Of a DNA stretch of 64,000 bases, positions 9,807-17,472 are shown one piece after another. The DNA comes from Mucilaginibacter inviolabilis (GTDB lineage: Bacteria; Bacteroidota; Bacteroidia; Sphingobacteriales; Sphingobacteriaceae). The DNA is taken from NCBI RefSeq assembly GCF_011089895.1, contig NZ_JAANAT010000001.1, forward strand, positions 3,658,001-3,722,000. Direction: 5' to 3'. Every line of letters starts with the position of its first letter. Positions within the stretch are counted from its first letter, which is position 1. The notes under the pieces were generated by a model. The model was not told the DNA's origin. It ran no database searches and was given only the letters and a program-made list of their open reading frames with translations. Both the position numbers and the translations under genes were made by a program.

Positions 9807-10277
9807 ATGAAAAAAATGTTCGCCCTGCTTGTTGCAGCTCTATTTATCATTCGCGTGGCCTCTGCACAAAACGCTACGGAATTTCACAAAAAACAATTTA
9901 ACCTGGATGATTCCGGATTGGCCATCAGGGGTTATGATCCAGTTTCGTACTTCACAGCCCATAAAGCCCAGGAAGGAAAAAAAGATATTACCCTGGTTAC
10001 TGAAGGCATCACTTATCGTTTTTCATCAACACAAAACAGGGATCTGTTCAAAGCCAGTCCGGCTAAATATCAGCCACAATATGGTGGTTGGTGTGCCTAT
10101 GCCATGGGTGCAACCGGTGAGAAGGTAGACATCGATCCCGGTACTTTTAAGCTGCTCGATGGTAAGCTTTACCTCTTCTACAATAAGTTTTTCAACAACA
10201 CCAAAAAATCCTGGGACAAAGACGAGAGCAATCTTAAAAGAAAAGCTGACGCCAACTGGGCAAAGATCACTCAGTAA
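9807..10277 (+). CDS. Exported YHS-domain protein (first of tandem pair)
   Basis: This 156-residue protein has a signal peptide ending at VASAQ (about residue 21) and one YHS-like domain: GYDPVSYF near 41-48, YRFSSTQNRDLF near 71-82, and YQPQYGGWCAYAMG with the conserved Cys. It ends with a KLYLFYNKFFNN strand. The family is annotated as YHS domain-containing (seleno)protein and is thought to bind metal through the Cys-containing motif, which is not proven. It opens a tight eight-gene operon and is paralogous to the next gene. Confidence 0.85.
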   Translation: MKKMFALLVAALFIIRVASAQNATEFHKKQFNLDDSGLAIRGYDPVSYFTAHKAQEGKKDITLVTEGITYRFSSTQNRDLFKASPAKYQPQYGGWCAYAMGATGEKVDIDPGTFKLLDGKLYLFYNKFFNNTKKSWDKDESNLKRKADANWAKITQ

Positions 10278-10313
10278 CCCACCCAATTACACACACTTAA
10301 CCCAACAATTTAC

Positions 10314-10757
10314 ATGAAACGTACCATTCTAATCGCCTTCATCGCTTTTTTAGGCATAGCACAGGCAAAAGCACAAAAATCAGAAATATTTGCACCGGGT
10401 GGCAAAGCTATCAAAGGTTACGATCCCGTTGCTTTTTTCACAGAATCAAAACCAGTGAAAGGTTCAGATAGCCTAAGCTATCAATGGAAGGATGCTACCT
10501 GGCTTTTCGCATCCCGCAAAAACCTGGAAGTATTTAAATCAGATCCGGATAAATATGCACCTCAATATGGTGGTTACTGCGCTTATGGTTTATCACAAGG
10601 TCACAAGGCGCCTACCCAAACCGATACCTGGACTGTGGTAAATGACAAGCTTTATTTCAACTACAACAGCAAAGTGAAAGAGTTATGGGTAAAAGATCAG
10701 CAAAGCCTGATTAAAACCGCTGATGAAAAATGGCCAGCACTAAAGGATAACAACTAA
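10314..10757 (+). CDS. Exported YHS-domain protein (second of tandem pair)
   Basis: This 147-residue paralogue of the preceding gene has a signal peptide ending near residue 20 (AKAQ). It has GYDPVAFF, WLFASRKNLEVF, the Cys motif YAPQYGGYCAYGL and the C-terminal KLYFNYNSKVKELW. The spacing to the upstream gene is 36 bp and to the downstream CoaB-like gene 6 bp. Two exported metal-binding-like proteins in tandem point to periplasmic metal or redox handling; this is inference. Confidence 0.85.
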   Translation: MKRTILIAFIAFLGIAQAKAQKSEIFAPGGKAIKGYDPVAFFTESKPVKGSDSLSYQWKDATWLFASRKNLEVFKSDPDKYAPQYGGYCAYGLSQGHKAPTQTDTWTVVNDKLYFNYNSKVKELWVKDQQSLIKTADEKWPALKDNN

Positions 10758-10763
10758 TCCATT

Positions 10764-11450
10764 ATGACCACCACCACAAAGGGCCCTTTGGTATTAATTA
10801 CCGCGGGCCCTATCCGGGAAGCCATTGACCCGGTACGCTATATCAGTAATCATTCATCGGGTAAAATGGGCTATGCTATTGCTGAAGCTTTTTTAGATCA
10901 AGGCTGTACGGTGGTACTGGTATCCGGGCCTGTAGGTTTAACATTAACCCACACTAACCTCAGCATTATCCAGGTTCAATCAGCAGATGAAATGTTTGCA
11001 GCCTGCCTGCCATATTTCGACTCAGCACAGGTTGTAGTTTTTGCAGCAGCAGTTGCCGATTATAAACCTGCCGAAATTTTTACTTACAAGATGAAGAAAT
11101 CGGCCAATGAATTTGAGTTGAAAATGGTTAAGAATGTAGATATCGCTTACGAATTCGGGCGGGTGAAACGGGACGACCAAATCGCCGTAGGTTTTGCTTT
11201 AGAGACCAACAACGAAGAGCAAAACGCAGTACATAAATTGTATAAAAAGAACTTCGATCTTATTGTGCTTAACTCCACCCAGGATAGCGGCGCTACCTTC
11301 GGTTTTGATACCAATAAGATCACCATCATCAATAAAGATTTGGTATTTCAATCCTTCCCGCTTCAATCAAAGCAGGAGGCTGGTAGAGACATAACTAACG
11401 CCGCTTTAAAGCTGGCAGCTAATCATACCCCTATTATTCAGCATCATTAA
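10764..11450 (+). CDS. Free-standing CoaB-like phosphopantothenoylcysteine synthetase
   Basis: The 228 residues match the synthetase (CoaB) half of the usual bifunctional CoaBC protein. The visible motifs are TAGPIREAIDPVRYISN near 13-29, NHSSGKMGYAIAEAF near 29-43, AAAVADYKP near 94-102, the K-x-K-K motif KMKK, VGFALETN and the FGFDTNK loop. CoaB joins 4'-phosphopantothenate and cysteine with CTP. No CoaC flavoprotein half is present. A stand-alone copy in a cluster of accessory genes may be a spare CoaB or a ligase acting on another substrate. There is no signal peptide, so it is cytoplasmic. Confidence 0.8.
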   Translation: MTTTTKGPLVLITAGPIREAIDPVRYISNHSSGKMGYAIAEAFLDQGCTVVLVSGPVGLTLTHTNLSIIQVQSADEMFAACLPYFDSAQVVVFAAAVADYKPAEIFTYKMKKSANEFELKMVKNVDIAYEFGRVKRDDQIAVGFALETNNEEQNAVHKLYKKNFDLIVLNSTQDSGATFGFDTNKITIINKDLVFQSFPLQSKQEAGRDITNAALKLAANHTPIIQHH

Positions 11451-11460
11451 AAACAACATC

Positions 11461-11862
11461 ATGACAAGCACTCCAATCAATATTTTAGCCTGGATATTGC
11501 GCCTTGCCGCCGCGATAATTATGCTCCAAACCTTATATTTTAAGTTTACTGCAGCACCGGAATCAGTATATATTTTTTCAACCCTTGGTCTGGAACCCTG
11601 GGGACGGATCGGCATCGGCTCTTTAGAACTTATAGCCTCTATCCTGCTGTTAATTCCCAAAACCACCAGCTTAGGCGCACTCCTGGCCGTAGGCATTATG
11701 GCCGGCGCGCTACTGGCACACATCACCCAATTAGGCATCGTGGTACAAAACGACGGCGGGCAGTTATTTGGATTGGCATTAGCCGTTTTCATCTGCTGCT
11801 CCATTCTCCTGTTGATATTCAGAAAACAGCTGGTGTCCTATATCCCATTTATTCACGCTTAG
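11461..11862 (+). CDS. DoxX-like small membrane protein
   Basis: The 133 residues form four predicted membrane helices at about 6-28, 48-66, 70-90 and 100-122. The pattern fits the DoxX/DoxD superfamily (LQTLYFKF near the end of helix 1, a glycine- and leucine-rich second helix). DoxX-like proteins are inner-membrane proteins linked to respiratory quinone or redox reactions in some systems. It lies 10 bp after the CoaB-like gene and 25 bp before the DinB-like gene, within the operon. The substrate is unknown. Confidence 0.7.
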   Translation: MTSTPINILAWILRLAAAIIMLQTLYFKFTAAPESVYIFSTLGLEPWGRIGIGSLELIASILLLIPKTTSLGALLAVGIMAGALLAHITQLGIVVQNDGGQLFGLALAVFICCSILLLIFRKQLVSYIPFIHA

Positions 11863-11887
11863 GTAATCCTAATCAATTTAAAACATC

Positions 11888-12388
11888 ATGAAACTTAAAA
11901 AGCCCATCATAAACTTACTGGAACAACTGGAGTTTGTTATTGACCATTTGACCAACGAACAATATACACAACCTGTAAAACTATTATCCCACTCAAGCAT
12001 AGGGCAGCATACCCGCCATATCCTGGAGTTTTTTATCGAACTGTATAAAGGCTACGAAAGTGGCCTAGTCGATTATGATAAACGTATCCGGAACCATGCT
12101 ATTGAATCTGATAAAAACGCGGCCATTTCAGCCTTGCATCAAATAGCTGATCAATTGGTTAGGCCCGATAAGAGCTTTGTTTTACAGGTAGAATATGGAG
12201 CTGAGGTCGATCACCGGGCCGAAGTAGTGACCAACTATTTACGCGAACTGGTTTACAATATGGAACATACGGTTCATCACATGGCGCTTATCCGCATTGG
12301 TGTAAACGCGGTGTCAGAGATCGACATACCCGAAGAATTTGGCGTAGCTGCTTCCACACTTAAATACAGGAAGGCATGTGCACAGTAA
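11888..12388 (+). CDS. DinB-superfamily protein
   Basis: This 166-residue helical protein has the His pattern of DinB/YfiT-type four-helix metalloproteins: GQHTRHILEFF near 38-48 and EHTVHHMALIRIG near 129-141. Members bind a divalent metal through a His triad; many are thiol-dependent transferases using bacillithiol or mycothiol, others unknown. Its stop codon overlaps the next gene's start by 13 nt (GCATGTGCACAGTAA), so the two are translationally coupled. Confidence 0.75.
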   Translation: MKLKKPIINLLEQLEFVIDHLTNEQYTQPVKLLSHSSIGQHTRHILEFFIELYKGYESGLVDYDKRIRNHAIESDKNAAISALHQIADQLVRPDKSFVLQVEYGAEVDHRAEVVTNYLRELVYNMEHTVHHMALIRIGVNAVSEIDIPEEFGVAASTLKYRKACAQ

Positions 12389-14163
12389 CCTATATTCCCG
12401 GCAAGGATGGTTTCTTTTTGACCTCCAACAGGGATGAACATGTGACCCGAGGCATCGCCCTTGCTCCGGCAATTTACAATGCCGGAAGCGCTAAATTACT
12501 TTATCCCAAAGACCCGGATAAGCATGGCAGCTGGATAGCAGCCAAAAACAATGGCGACCTCGTGGTACTGCTTAACGGGGCGTTTGTAAATCATACCAAA
12601 CAAAAAGATTACCGCAAAAGCCGCGGACTGGTGTTAAAGGAAATTATCGAAGCAGAACTTCCTGCACATCATTACCACAATATGGATCTGGACGGTGTTG
12701 AACCTTTTACATTGATCCTGTACACCTCGGGCGAGTTATATGAATGCCGCTGGGATGGTGAAGAAAAACATACCACGTCCATCAGCATGAATCTGCCCCA
12801 TATCTGGTCGTCGACTACACTATATGATCAAACGGCGGCAAATAAACGGGAGAACTGGTTTAGCGACTGGCAGCGGTCCGACTATCCAAAAACAGCAAAC
12901 AACATCCTTCATTTTCACAAATATGCCGGTGAAGGAGACCAGAAAGACAGCCTGGTGATTAACCGCGATGGAAAAATGAAAACAATGAGCGTAACCAACA
13001 TCAGCGTAATGCATGGCAATATCACCATGACCTACGAAGACCTAAAAGCAAACAAACAATATATAAATGAGCTGGCCATTGAAAGCCCTGCTCAAATAAA
13101 TCAGCCGAGAATATTGCCACGCTTTTTTGCTATAAAACGCTTTTTCATCAGGCTTTTTAATTGGGAATACTGGTCGCTCAACACGGTGTATGCCCCTATT
13201 ATGTTCTATTGGTTTTGGCTGAGTTTTAAATCACGTTCATTTTTCTTTTTCAATACCGCGAACCCACAGATCGAAAACGGCGGTTTTGCCATGGAAAGCA
13301 AATGGCTCATCCATCACCAGATACCCGAACCATACAAACCCGAAACTTTTTTCTTTAAAGCAGGAACACCTGCGGAGCAAATAAAACAAGTCATCAAACA
13401 GGAAAATTTAAACTATCCATTAATCCTGAAACCCGATATTGGCGGCCGAGGGGTACTGGTTAAGAAAATACACAGCGATGATGAACTAGCTCCATATGTA
13501 CAATCCATGAAGGTTGACTTTTTGGTACAGGCATTTATTCCATACCAACAGGAGGTGGGGATATTTTATTACAGAATACCGGGCCAGGACAAAGGCCATA
13601 TATCGGGTATTGTAGGTAAGGAGTTTTTAACCGTTACCGGAGATGGCCGATTAACCATTGCGGAATTGCTGGCCAGAGAACCACGCTATCTATTACAGCT
13701 CCCCGAACTGATGATCACCAACGCCGAAGAGCTTCAACAGGTGTTACCATCGGGCGAAAAACGCGTATTGGTTCCTTATGGCAACCATGCCAGGGGTGCA
13801 AAATTTATTGATCTCAGCCACCAGATCTCGGATGAATTAACCCAGACTATCGATGCGGTTTGCAGGCAGATACCTGAATTCTATTTCGGCAGGATGGATG
13901 TGATGTACAATACCTGGGAAGAACTGTGCCAGGGGAAAAACTTCGCTATTGTGGAGCTGAACGGCGCCGGCAGCGAGCCTACCCATATTTATGATCCCAA
14001 ACACTCCATCTTTTTTGCCTGGAAAGAGATCATGAAACATTGGAAACTTTTACATACCATCAGCACCATCAACCATAAAAATAAAAACCTTAAATACATG
14101 ACCTATGCCGAAGGCATGCAAATGTTAAAGGATAATACTAACTATTTAAAACTGATCGCCTAA
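12376..14163 (+). CDS. TANGO2/NRDE domain fused to an ATP-grasp enzyme
   Basis: This 595-residue protein joins two domains. Residues 1 to about 235 are a TANGO2-like NRDE domain, beginning MCTVTYIP with SNRDE at 17-21, an N-terminal Cys2, and GSWIAAKNNG and LLNGA further on. After a hydrophobic linker (about 245-295), residues about 300-595 form an ATP-grasp domain of a type often annotated as D-Ala-D-Ala ligase-like in Bacteroidota: LILKPDIGGRGV with Lys352, VQAFIPYQQEVGIFY, FGRMDVMYN and VELNGAGSEP with metal-binding Glu/Asn. TANGO2 proteins are linked to haem trafficking and coenzyme A status in eukaryotes. It overlaps the DinB gene by 13 nt. The substrate is unknown. Confidence 0.85.
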   Translation: MCTVTYIPGKDGFFLTSNRDEHVTRGIALAPAIYNAGSAKLLYPKDPDKHGSWIAAKNNGDLVVLLNGAFVNHTKQKDYRKSRGLVLKEIIEAELPAHHYHNMDLDGVEPFTLILYTSGELYECRWDGEEKHTTSISMNLPHIWSSTTLYDQTAANKRENWFSDWQRSDYPKTANNILHFHKYAGEGDQKDSLVINRDGKMKTMSVTNISVMHGNITMTYEDLKANKQYINELAIESPAQINQPRILPRFFAIKRFFIRLFNWEYWSLNTVYAPIMFYWFWLSFKSRSFFFFNTANPQIENGGFAMESKWLIHHQIPEPYKPETFFFKAGTPAEQIKQVIKQENLNYPLILKPDIGGRGVLVKKIHSDDELAPYVQSMKVDFLVQAFIPYQQEVGIFYYRIPGQDKGHISGIVGKEFLTVTGDGRLTIAELLAREPRYLLQLPELMITNAEELQQVLPSGEKRVLVPYGNHARGAKFIDLSHQISDELTQTIDAVCRQIPEFYFGRMDVMYNTWEELCQGKNFAIVELNGAGSEPTHIYDPKHSIFFAWKEIMKHWKLLHTISTINHKNKNLKYMTYAEGMQMLKDNTNYLKLIA

Positions 14164-14164
14164 C

Positions 14165-14812
14165 ATGTCCAGATATTTCAAATTATTTTTCGCCGCTTTC
14201 AGCATCAGTTTTATTGGGGCATTGCCTATAGGCACCTTAAATACCAGCGTTGCCAATTATGCGCTCAATAATAATTTCATGGGAGCCTTTGAGTTTGGCT
14301 TTGCCGCCATTTTGGTAGAAGTAAGCCTGGTTAGGGTGGCTTTGTTTTTGCTCGATAAGCTCGGTCATTTACAAAAGCTGTTCAGATATTTAAGCGTGGT
14401 ATTTTGCTTTGCCATTTTGTACTTGGCATATAAAAGTCTGGAAGCGGCATTTCATATGCGCAATTTTGAGGACACACTGCCATTTATAGGGATGCAGCCC
14501 TTTTATTCGGGCCTGGTGCTCAGTTTGCTTAACCCGCTCCATATTCCGTTTTGGTTGGGCTGGACGGCGGTGCTAAAAGGCAGAAAAGTATTGTACTCCA
14601 ATACAGCCAATTATAATGTATATATAACCGCTATTGGTACGGGCACTTTCCTGGCATTTTTAATCTATGGCTGCGCCGGGAATTACCTCATGAACGTATT
14701 GAAAGCTCAGCATAACCTCATCAACTGGATATTGGGCTGTACTCTATTATTAACCGGAGTAGTATTGGCCTATAAGATCATCTTCCGAAAAATCCAGTTA
14801 AAAGTTGCATAA
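14165..14812 (+). CDS. LysE-family exporter
   Basis: This 215-residue membrane protein has about six hydrophobic helices and an N-terminal LysE/RhtB-like motif (GALPIGTLNTSVANYAL near 18-34). A second conserved turn, LLNPLHIPFWLGW near 120-132, also fits the family. LysE-type proteins export amino acids or related small molecules. It starts 1 bp after the TANGO2-ATP-grasp stop, so it may export the product of that enzyme; this is inference. Confidence 0.75.
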   Translation: MSRYFKLFFAAFSISFIGALPIGTLNTSVANYALNNNFMGAFEFGFAAILVEVSLVRVALFLLDKLGHLQKLFRYLSVVFCFAILYLAYKSLEAAFHMRNFEDTLPFIGMQPFYSGLVLSLLNPLHIPFWLGWTAVLKGRKVLYSNTANYNVYITAIGTGTFLAFLIYGCAGNYLMNVLKAQHNLINWILGCTLLLTGVVLAYKIIFRKIQLKVA

Positions 14813-14830
14813 CCTATTAATTAAAATCAA

Positions 14831-15283
14831 ATGAAAATCTTTCAAAAAATAATGATGATCGCGGTCGTTGCCGGATTATGTTTCAGTATTACCGCTTGCA
14901 CCAGGCGGTACAAGCCCATGTTAAGCTCGCATGATGGCGTCAACTTTAAGACCATTTCTTTGGTGCAAGCAGAAGAAATTGCCAAGGCCGAAAATAAACC
15001 CCTGTTTGTGTTTGCCCATGCCTCCTGGTGCCCTACCTGCAAAAAAATGGAGCAGGAAGTATTGGTTCAGAAAAAGCTGGGCGATGTTTATAACCAGCAA
15101 TTTATAGATGTAGCCATTGATATTGACAGCCCTGAGGGACACAAGCTAAACGACAGGTACAAGATCAGGGCGACACCAACTTTGTTCTTTTTGAATGCTG
15201 ATGGTAGCATTACAAAAAAAGCGGAAGGGTTTATGACTGCCGAAGAGTTACTAGCGACAGCTGATGGCCTGAAAATAAAGTAG
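14831..15283 (+). CDS. Thioredoxin-like lipoprotein
   Basis: This 150-residue protein has a lipoprotein signal (FSITAC, Cys near 23) and a thioredoxin fold from about residue 40. The active site is WCPTC at about 66-70 (ASWCPTCKKMEQEV), followed by RATPTLFFLNADG with the cis-proline. It would be a periplasm-facing disulfide reductase or redox partner, possibly for the Cys-containing YHS proteins of the same operon. It is the last gene, 18 bp after the exporter gene. Confidence 0.85.
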   Translation: MKIFQKIMMIAVVAGLCFSITACTRRYKPMLSSHDGVNFKTISLVQAEEIAKAENKPLFVFAHASWCPTCKKMEQEVLVQKKLGDVYNQQFIDVAIDIDSPEGHKLNDRYKIRATPTLFFLNADGSITKKAEGFMTAEELLATADGLKIK

Positions 15284-15315
15284 TAGAAATGCGTAAAAAA
15301 GGGACTGTCACCCTA

Positions 15316-15369
15316 AGCTCCGTCGAAGGGTAGAGCGCAGAGGCCTGCCCACCATGCTTCGACGGAGCT
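15316..15369. repeat. Inverted repeat with 13-bp arms
   Basis: AGCTCCGTCGAAG (15316-15328) is the reverse complement of CTTCGACGGAGCT (15357-15369). It is the first of three palindromic elements in the gap 15284-15781, which has no visible gene. Confidence 0.8.
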
Positions 15370-15405
15370 CCATGACATCCATCAAAAGAGCCAGGGCTTT
15401 GTGCG

Positions 15406-15520
15406 ATTCCTTCCCCCGGGAAGGGGAGGAAGGGGTTTATGAAACAGGATGATCATCGCGCGTAGAAACCCCTACCTGCCAGTACACCTGCCCTACACGC
15501 CCCTCCCGTGGGGAGGGAAT
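15406..15520. repeat. C/G-rich imperfect inverted repeat
   Basis: ATTCCTTCCCCCGGGAAGGGG (15406 onward) pairs imperfectly with CCCCTCCCGTGGGGAGGGAAT ending at 15520. An inner pair AGGGGTTT / AAACCCCT is nested inside. The high GC of the arms contrasts with the AT-rich surroundings, suggesting an inserted repeat. Confidence 0.65.
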
Positions 15521-15565
15521 TAAAAATGATTTCTTAGTCCCCAACACGGTGGCCCATTTCATTAT

Positions 15566-15685
15566 AAAAGTGGGTTTACATGGGTTTACACTTTTCACAA
15601 CCAACACAAATGCAACTAATTAATAATCAACACATTAATTAAATTTTAATACTAAAAAGTGGATTTTCATGTTAACCCACTTTTT
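15566..15685. repeat. 120-bp element with 30-bp terminal inverted repeats (copy 1)
   Basis: The left end 15566-15595 holds two tandem TGGGTTTACA units flanked by AAAAG and CTTTT. The right end 15654-15685, reversed, matches it at about 24 of 30 positions. The left arm recurs near 43163, with one G missing. The arrangement is MITE-like; no transposase is present. Confidence 0.7.
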
Positions 15686-15781
15686 GTTCATTGATGCTGA
15701 TTGAAATGGTTGGGAGCGTTCTTTATACCGAACGCATGTTAGATAGGTGAAATATTAAATGCATTAAGTAATTTTGATTTG

Positions 15782-16354
15782 ATGCAAGCCAAAGAAATAC
15801 TCCAGGCACATATCGCCAAAACTATATCGTTAACGGATGAGCAGTTCGATTATCTTTTTTCGCATTTCAAACAGCGGTCTTTCAAAAAAGGGCAGGTTAT
15901 TATTGCTGCCGGCGATAAGGTAGATCATGAATATTTTGTGCTGGATGGCTGCCTGAAGTCATTCTATGTCAATGATGATCTGAAAATGTTCATCCTCCAA
16001 TTTGCTATGCCAACCTGGTGGGCATCGGATTACAATGCTCTATATAGCCATGCCAAAGCAACTATCAATTTAGATTGTATTACCGATGCCGAGGTGCTTT
16101 ACCTCTCCAATGACGACCGCGAAAAACTCTGCAACGAGATTCACCAGGTAGAACATTTTTTTCGCTGGCGTACCAATAAAGGTTATGTAGCCTCCCAAAA
16201 AAGACTATTATCATTCATGAACAACGATGCCAAACATCGCTACGAAGAGCTGCTGGCCCAATATCCCGCGCTATACAATATCGTCCCCAAGCATTTGATT
16301 GCCGCCTATTTGGGAGTTTCGCGTGAAACGCTGAGTAGGCTTTATCATTCCTGA
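15782..16354 (+). CDS. Crp/Fnr-family transcription regulator
   Basis: I chose ATG at 15782 (190 residues) over the in-frame TTG one codon earlier. Residues about 20-115 form a cyclic-nucleotide-binding-like domain (FKKGQVIIAAGDKVDHEYFVLDG), and the C-terminal end is a short helix-turn-helix (HLIAAYLGVSRETLSRLYHS). The family length in Bacteroidota is about 190 residues, so it is complete. No Fe-S cysteine cluster is visible, so Fnr-type oxygen sensing is unlikely. Two CRP-like boxes stand 224-276 bp downstream before the YceI operon, its probable target. Confidence 0.85.
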   Translation: MQAKEILQAHIAKTISLTDEQFDYLFSHFKQRSFKKGQVIIAAGDKVDHEYFVLDGCLKSFYVNDDLKMFILQFAMPTWWASDYNALYSHAKATINLDCITDAEVLYLSNDDREKLCNEIHQVEHFFRWRTNKGYVASQKRLLSFMNNDAKHRYEELLAQYPALYNIVPKHLIAAYLGVSRETLSRLYHS

Positions 16355-16390
16355 GTTGTTTACTACAGGTGTTGGGAAGATAGTTATTTC

Positions 16391-16517
16391 GGCTAAAGCC
16401 TATAAATGCTTCCATGATCCGTCCCATAAATGGGACGGCAATAAATAGGTTGATTTATTCTTCATTGCCGTTGGTTTTAACCAACGGAGTATAAACAATC
16501 TGATACAGGCTTTAGCC
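16391..16517. repeat. Nested palindromic element
   Basis: Outer arms GGCTAAAGCCT (16391-16401) and AGGCTTTAGCC (16507-16517) enclose two inner hairpins: CCGTCCCA/TGGGACGG (16419-16438) and CCGTTGGTT/AACCAACGG (16468-16487). The design, two hairpins inside an outer inverted repeat, recurs with other sequence at 61289-61437. The gap 16355-16684 otherwise holds the two CRP-like boxes and no gene. Confidence 0.75.
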
Positions 16518-16577
16518 AAACCCTGTTTTAGCACCTATTTTGATTTTTCCGAACCCTGTAATCTCTACCCCTCAAAA

Positions 16578-16593
16578 TGTGATGTACATCACG
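16578..16593 (+). promoter_or_regulatory. CRP-like box 1
   Basis: TGTGATGTACATCACG fits TGTGA-N6-TCAC(A), the classic Crp-family palindrome; the core GTGATGTACATCAC is perfect. It lies 92 bp upstream of the YceI start. Confidence 0.75.
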
Positions 16594-16614
16594 TAATTTA
16601 CCTGCTCTTTCAAA

Positions 16615-16630
16615 TGTGATGTAGGTCACG
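16615..16630 (+). promoter_or_regulatory. CRP-like box 2
   Basis: TGTGATGTAGGTCACG repeats box 1, 37 bp further on, with the surrounding AAATGTGATGTA and TCACGTAA also shared. The pair would be bound by the Crp/Fnr protein encoded just upstream or by another Crp homologue. Confidence 0.75.
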
Positions 16631-16684
16631 TAAGTTCCTCTTCATTCCTCCCCACATTTGTATTGTCATTAACGACATACAAAC

Positions 16685-17236
16685 ATGGAAACACAAAATT
16701 TTAAAATCGTAAGCGCTAAAAGTAACATCGACTGGACCGGTCGCAAAGTAACCGGCGCACATAACGGAACTATCTCTGTTAAAGAAGGTTCCTTAACTTT
16801 TAACGACGGTCAGCTTTCGGGCGGCCGCTTTATTATCGATACCACATCGATCAACATTTTGGATATAACCGATCCCGCTACCAATGCACAATTTGCCGGT
16901 CACCTGGCTTCGGAGGATTTCTTCAATTCAAAAGAATACCCTGAAGCTTTATTCGTGATCACCACATCAGTGCCAAAAGGAGATGGCTCTTACCACATCA
17001 ATGGCGATCTGACCATTAAAGATCTTACCCATCCGGTAGCGTTCGACGCGCAAATCGAAAATGCTGGTGATGTCATTACTGCATCTGGCAAAATTGTGAT
17101 CGACCGTACCAAATACGGTATGAAATTCCGTTCAGGTAATTTCTTCAAAGATCTGGGCGATACTTTGATCTACAATGAATTTGATCTACAGGTAACCATC
17201 ACTGCTAACGCTGTTGCCGAAACAGCCGCAGCCTAA
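16685..17236 (+). CDS. YceI-family protein without a signal peptide
   Basis: This 183-residue protein is a YceI-type lipocalin-like beta-barrel: SNIDWTGRKVTGAHNG near 14-29, SEDFFNSKEYPEALFVI near 76-92, and GDLTIKDLTHPVAFD near 107-121. YceI proteins bind isoprenoid or other lipophilic ligands. Most are exported; this one starts METQNFKIV with no signal peptide, so it should be cytoplasmic. It is the first gene of a six-gene operon downstream of two CRP-like boxes. Confidence 0.88.
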   Translation: METQNFKIVSAKSNIDWTGRKVTGAHNGTISVKEGSLTFNDGQLSGGRFIIDTTSINILDITDPATNAQFAGHLASEDFFNSKEYPEALFVITTSVPKGDGSYHINGDLTIKDLTHPVAFDAQIENAGDVITASGKIVIDRTKYGMKFRSGNFFKDLGDTLIYNEFDLQVTITANAVAETAAA

Positions 17237-17248
17237 AAAACCACAGCC

Positions 17249-17467
17249 ATGCCATTCGTAAAAATCGAGATCACCCGTGAGGGAGTCACCCGTGAACAAA
17301 AACAAACCCTAATAAAAGGCGTAACCGATCTGTTGACCAGCACCTTAAATAAAGACCCGCATTTAACCCATGTGGTGATACAGGAAGTTGACCTGGACGA
17401 CTGGGGATATGCAGGCGAACAAGTATCCGTATTAAGAGCAAAAGGCATCACAGCCGATAAAAAATAA
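17249..17467 (+). CDS. 4-oxalocrotonate tautomerase-like protein
   Basis: This 72-residue protein begins MPFVKIEITREGVTREQK; removal of Met exposes the N-terminal Pro that is the catalytic base of the tautomerase superfamily. The length fits the small 4-OT class (about 62-75). It has the second helix and the terminal strand VSVLRAKG. It keto-enol-isomerises unsaturated acids in known members; the substrate here is unknown. It lies 12 bp after YceI and 5 bp before the SDR gene. Confidence 0.85.
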   Translation: MPFVKIEITREGVTREQKQTLIKGVTDLLTSTLNKDPHLTHVVIQEVDLDDWGYAGEQVSVLRAKGITADKK

Positions 17468-17472
17468 AGACC

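Noticed and set aside
9807..10757. Selenocysteine in the YHS proteins
   Set aside because: The family name includes (seleno)protein, but both copies have a TGT/TGC Cys codon in the motif and no TGA is in frame.
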